Below the pieces are notes generated by a model that was not told the origin of the DNA, did no database searches, and worked only from the letters and a program-made list of their open reading frames with translations. A stretch of DNA of 8,696 nucleotides from RGEC01 sp964475595 (GTDB lineage: Bacteria; Bacteroidota; Bacteroidia; NS11-12g; UBA955), in the NCBI GenBank assembly GCA_964475595.1, contig CAYYXG010000041.1, positions 1 to 8,696 on the forward strand. Direction: 5' to 3'. The first letter of the stretch is position 1, and each line of letters starts with the position of its first letter. The position numbers and the translations under genes are program-made. This document shows positions 5,332 through 8,696 of this stretch, one piece after another.

Positions 5332-8300
5332 ATGATAAAGATGCGGATTTTTTTGTGTTTACTCTTGCTTGCCGGGAAAGGACTGCTCGCCCAGAACTTT
5401 CCCGTGCAGGCATCCCTGCAGCTGTTTCCGCCCTATACCCCGCAGCTTTCGGCCCTGCAAACCACACCCCAGCGCGTCGGCATTACCTTACTGAATAAAG
5501 ACCTAACCGTCCCCCAGCTGGATGTGTTTCTGAAACTGCAGCTGCAAGGCCCCGGCATCACCCTGCAAACCCGCAACGGCTATATCCCGGCCACCACCTT
5601 CACCCTCACAGCCGGCGTGCCCCTGCAACTCAGCGGCGCCGATATTGCCGAACTGCTGCAACCCCAAAACCTGGATTTCCAGGGGCTGGATAAAGGCAAT
5701 TTCATCCGCGGCGGACAAATACTACCCGAAGGATTGTGGCAGTTTACGGTTACCGCCTTCAGCACCGCCCGCAACCTGCAGGTAAGTAACCCCGGAACGG
5801 CCATGGCCGGGCTTTTTAAGCACAAGCCGCCCCTGCTAAATTTTCCGTTCGATGGAAGCCGTGCCGGCTCTGCACTGCCGCAGTACCTGGCGTTTCAGTG
5901 GACATCCCGCCACTACGCCTCGCCATTTGCCGCAGGCAGCATTCGATACCGCTTCAAGCTCATAGAACTGATACCCGGCAACCGCAACCCCAATGAGGCC
6001 ATGCAGGCCACGCTGATACCGTGGTTTGAGACGTTTACCGACCAAACTTCCTACATCTATGGCCCGGCAGACCCACCCCTGGTGCCCGGCCGCGCGTATG
6101 CCTGGCAAGTGCAGGCGGTGGATGTGGATGGCAGCGAGGCCTTTGAAAACGACGGCTACAGCCAGGTGTTTGGCTTTGTGTTTGGCGAGGCTTGTTCCGC
6201 ACCCTTGCGCATCAGCGTTCAAAGTGAACCGGGGCGCGCTTTCCGCGTGCACTGGACACCCGTGCCTGGAACCCAATCCGCGGCCTACGGGCTTTGGTAT
6301 CGACAAAAAGGCATCGGTGAGTGGAAAATGCTGATGGTGACCGACACCACCGCCACGGTGGGTGGCCTGCTCCCACAAACCGGATATGAAATGTATGTGA
6401 ACCGCATGTGCATTGGCGGGGAAAGTCCTCCCACTGCCACAGTAAGCATCACCACCGACGCCGAGCAGGGCGCCTGGAACGAGGTGAGCAAACAGTGCGG
6501 CAAACCCGCTCCGGTATTTGATCTCAGCAATCGCAAACCCCTGCCTTCACTGTCGCCCGGCGAAACCTTTACCGCAGCCGATTTTACCGTGAAGGTATTA
6601 TACGCCATCGGGCAAAACGGCGAATTCAGCGGCACGGGCACCGTGTGGCTGCCGTTTACGGGCAAAGTACCCATTCCCTGCACCTGGGAGAATGTGAGCA
6701 TCAACAGCGACAGGCGATTGGTGAGCGGCATGGTCCGAATCCTGCGTCAGCCGCTGGTCATCAGCAATCTTGCCTTTGAAAAGCTGGCCGACCGCTGGCG
6801 CGACTGGTTTGGCAGCAACTGGAACCGCGGTGAATACAAGCCCGTCAGCGCTCCTGTGAGCGGTGTGGAGGTAACGCCAGACGGACGCGTGCGCATACGC
6901 ACCGGTGCCGGCGAAGAAATGGTCAGGGGTGGCAAAAACACGGTGATTGTCGACCCCACCGGCAAGCGCTGGTACGTGAGTGCCGGTGGCAAGGTTACGG
7001 GACCCGAAGGTCCCGGCGAAAAACCCATCGTGGGCAATGAAGCCACCGGCGAAGGTATGCCCGGCTCGGTGCTGCCCGACGGCACCATGGTGCTGTTTGA
7101 CAACGACAGCAAAAACACCCTGGCCTGGGATGCCCACAACATACGCACCCAAACGGGCGGCGATCGCTACGACCGGCTGGATGGCCCGTCGGGCGGGTAT
7201 ATGGCGGGCTGGAAACTGCTGAACACGGGCAAAACAGAAACGCTGAGGGCCACGCTCAGAAAGGGCAAAATCAAGCTGCACCCCGACAGCACCCGGTTTG
7301 TGCGCAGCGATGGAGTGCGGATAAAAGCACAGAAACTCAATGACTCGGTGTGGATGCTTGAAGTGCCCGGCCGGCTTCACCTGTGGGCCGATGCGGTGTG
7401 GGCGGTGGGTAACATACTCCCACAAGACAGCGGAAAGGCCAGCGGACGACGGGTGCTGGGCAAGGTGAATCTATTGTCGGTAGACGAGCGCAGGCTGCAT
7501 TTGCGGCTGGTGCCCGTGGATGGCAGCGGCGGCGGTGTCAGTGGAGCCAGTGTGGAGCAGGAGATGCGGCCTTACATGCAAACGCTGGGCATACGCGCTA
7601 CGGTGGCGGTGGAGAAGAATCTTACCGTGCCGGGCTACAGCGCAGGCAAAGACAAACTGCCCGTGAACCGCAAACGTCTGAATACCGCTTATGGCAAGGA
7701 GTTGCAGCGTATCGTAACGGCATGGGAGGCCGTAGGCCGCGCCCCAAAGGGCGATACTGCGGTGGTGTTTCTGACCGGCTCTGCGGCGGATGATACCAAG
7801 GGTTACATGGGGCTGAACAACCCCTACGGGTTTGTGTTTTGCGGTGGTGAAAAACCATCGGTGCACACGCTGTCGCACGAGCTGGGACACGGTTTGCTGG
7901 TGCTGGAGCATCCGTTTGGCGAAGATGAGGGCAAGGCGGGCCAAACCCGCAACCTGATGGACTACAACGCCCCGAATGGACTGTCACACATGCGCCAGTG
8001 GCAGCGCATCCACGACAAGGAAGAGGTGGGTAATTTTCTGCGGGGGTTGAGGCAGAAGGAGGAGGAAGGGAAGTATGTGCAGTTTAGATTTGTCATGAAT
8101 GACGAATTGCCCGGTAAAAAAGAGGAAATTCTTGCAAACGGATTTTTAGATCCGGGCGGCAGGGTAATTGAAAAAATAAATTATACCGCCGGAGGCGAGG
8201 ATGTTTTTGTAGCTAGGGTCCTTGATAAAAACTATCCTTATGTTGTCGCAGCGCTAAAGGTTTACAAGAAAAATAACAATGAGTATGAACTTATACAGGA

Positions 8301-8696
8301 ATACAAGGCAGTATTTGATTCCATAGGATTATTCCGCAGTTATGCAGATTTCCCCGGGACTTTGCAATATCGTACAGGACAGTTTAAGATTCCTGTGTAT
8401 GTAATACAAACAGACTGCTATTTTAAGGCACAGAAAGTTGTATTTACTGCAACGGATAAGTCCCGTAAGTATGATGAAATAAAACAATTAATAGACCCTT
8501 CAATACAGCTGAGCGACTGGAAACCTGAGCTGTTTTTTATGGCCGATCCTTCTTGTTACAGCCAGTTCAAACAAGAATTAATCAAATCTAATTACTGCAA
8601 GGATGAGGTATTGGTAAAAAGTGAAGTGTCAAATCTCTCAATGGCTTCCGATAAACTAGATGAAAAAACAGAAACTCAATTTGTGAATCTTGTTTT
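5332..8696 (+). CDS. large exported FN3 / HELGHG-metallopeptidase protein, 3' end outside window
   Basis: At least 1121 residues, open at the right edge. A stop at 5326-5328 limits the start to the ATG at 5332, or to 5341, which gives an equally good signal peptide (RIFLCLLLLAGKGLLA|Q). Residues about 24-210 resemble the N-terminal region of large Bacteroidota surface proteins (FPPYTPQLS, NLDFQGLDKGNFIRGG, PPLLNFPFDG, FQWTSRH). I associate this with the domain annotated as TANFOR, from memory. Residues about 287-375 form an FN3 domain (W308, Y319, W331, L346-P-x-T350-x-Y352; C288 and C360). A beta-rich domain follows at about 389-475. A metallopeptidase domain spans about 785-900: H849-E-L-G-H853 with H860, then N874-L-M-D-Y878 and QWQRIH. 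This HELGHG(x5)EH...NLMDY layout is metzincin-like; the third histidine lies one residue further than in classic HExxHxxGxxH. GC content drops sharply after residue about 915. It is probably cell-surface or secreted; target unknown. Confidence 0.9.
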   Translation, partial: MIKMRIFLCLLLLAGKGLLAQNFPVQASLQLFPPYTPQLSALQTTPQRVGITLLNKDLTVPQLDVFLKLQLQGPGITLQTRNGYIPATTFTLTAGVPLQLSGADIAELLQPQNLDFQGLDKGNFIRGGQILPEGLWQFTVTAFSTARNLQVSNPGTAMAGLFKHKPPLLNFPFDGSRAGSALPQYLAFQWTSRHYASPFAAGSIRYRFKLIELIPGNRNPNEAMQATLIPWFETFTDQTSYIYGPADPPLVPGRAYAWQVQAVDVDGSEAFENDGYSQVFGFVFGEACSAPLRISVQSEPGRAFRVHWTPVPGTQSAAYGLWYRQKGIGEWKMLMVTDTTATVGGLLPQTGYEMYVNRMCIGGESPPTATVSITTDAEQGAWNEVSKQCGKPAPVFDLSNRKPLPSLSPGETFTAADFTVKVLYAIGQNGEFSGTGTVWLPFTGKVPIPCTWENVSINSDRRLVSGMVRILRQPLVISNLAFEKLADRWRDWFGSNWNRGEYKPVSAPVSGVEVTPDGRVRIRTGAGEEMVRGGKNTVIVDPTGKRWYVSAGGKVTGPEGPGEKPIVGNEATGEGMPGSVLPDGTMVLFDNDSKNTLAWDAHNIRTQTGGDRYDRLDGPSGGYMAGWKLLNTGKTETLRATLRKGKIKLHPDSTRFVRSDGVRIKAQKLNDSVWMLEVPGRLHLWADAVWAVGNILPQDSGKASGRRVLGKVNLLSVDERRLHLRLVPVDGSGGGVSGASVEQEMRPYMQTLGIRATVAVEKNLTVPGYSAGKDKLPVNRKRLNTAYGKELQRIVTAWEAVGRAPKGDTAVVFLTGSAADDTKGYMGLNNPYGFVFCGGEKPSVHTLSHELGHGLLVLEHPFGEDEGKAGQTRNLMDYNAPNGLSHMRQWQRIHDKEEVGNFLRGLRQKEEEGKYVQFRFVMNDELPGKKEEILANGFLDPGGRVIEKINYTAGGEDVFVARVLDKNYPYVVAALKVYKKNNNEYELIQEYKAVFDSIGLFRSYADFPGTLQYRTGQFKIPVYVIQTDCYFKAQKVVFTATDKSRKYDEIKQLIDPSIQLSDWKPELFFMADPSCYSQFKQELIKSNYCKDEVLVKSEVSNLSMASDKLDEKTETQFVNLV

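Noticed and set aside
5316..5498. 60-codon plus-strand frame beginning at a TTG
   Set aside because: It overlaps the signal peptide region of the large gene in another frame and ends within it; the frame starting at 5332 gives a proper signal peptide and continues to the window edge.
5503..7987. Several long minus-strand reading frames, up to 275 codons
   Set aside because: They lie antisense to the GC-rich part of the large exported gene, whose plus frame has a signal peptide, an FN3 domain and a peptidase motif. The minus frames show no domain logic and are typical shadows of high-GC coding DNA.

Overview
The window looks like accessory DNA from a member of the Bacteroidota. The evidence is Bacteroidota-type -7 boxes (TAnnTTTG) upstream of two genes, little or no Shine-Dalgarno sequence, exported proteins whose signal peptides end in LLA|Q, an AAA_14/DUF4143 ATPase, and a large exported protein with a Bacteroidota-style N-terminal region, an FN3 domain and a HELGHG metallopeptidase motif. 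Base composition is mosaic. By eye it is about 32-38% GC for the first gene and most spacers, about 37-47% for the ATPase, about 60% for most of the last gene, and back to about 32-37% for that gene's 3' end.

Layout. Positions 1-217 hold two near-identical copies of a 94-95 bp repeat, and an exact 30-bp piece of it recurs at 2891-2920. Positions 399-2447 (+) encode an exported protein with a MORN-like N-terminus, a probable beta-propeller and a C-terminal 16-cysteine region with DnaJ-type CxxCxGxG motifs. Positions 2448-3731 contain no convincing gene but many small elements: the 30-bp repeat, a perfect 44-bp palindrome, a REP-like inverted pair, a bidirectional terminator-like hairpin, and what looks like the last ~24 nt of a tmRNA (ssrA) or tRNA-Ala gene on the minus strand, resembling an attachment-site scar. 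These are followed by further hairpins, a pair of operator-like 18-mers 41 bp apart, and four copies of a 33-bp-period repeat that run into the start codon of the next gene. Positions 3732-5093 (+) encode the ATPase. Positions 5332 to the right edge (+) encode a multidomain exported protein of at least 1121 residues whose stop codon lies outside the window.

How the parts may fit together. The three genes share a strand but are separated by 1284 bp and 238 bp, so nothing indicates an operon. The ssrA-like scar next to integrase-arm-like direct repeats would fit an integrated element lying to the right of about 3145, but no integrase is visible. The most interesting candidate is the last gene. 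Its GC-rich secretion/FN3/metallopeptidase portion joins, in frame, an AT-rich C-terminal segment at about position 8080. That is the signature expected of a polymorphic-toxin-like protein with an exchanged C-terminal module. This is inference, and the missing 3' end and downstream gene would decide it.
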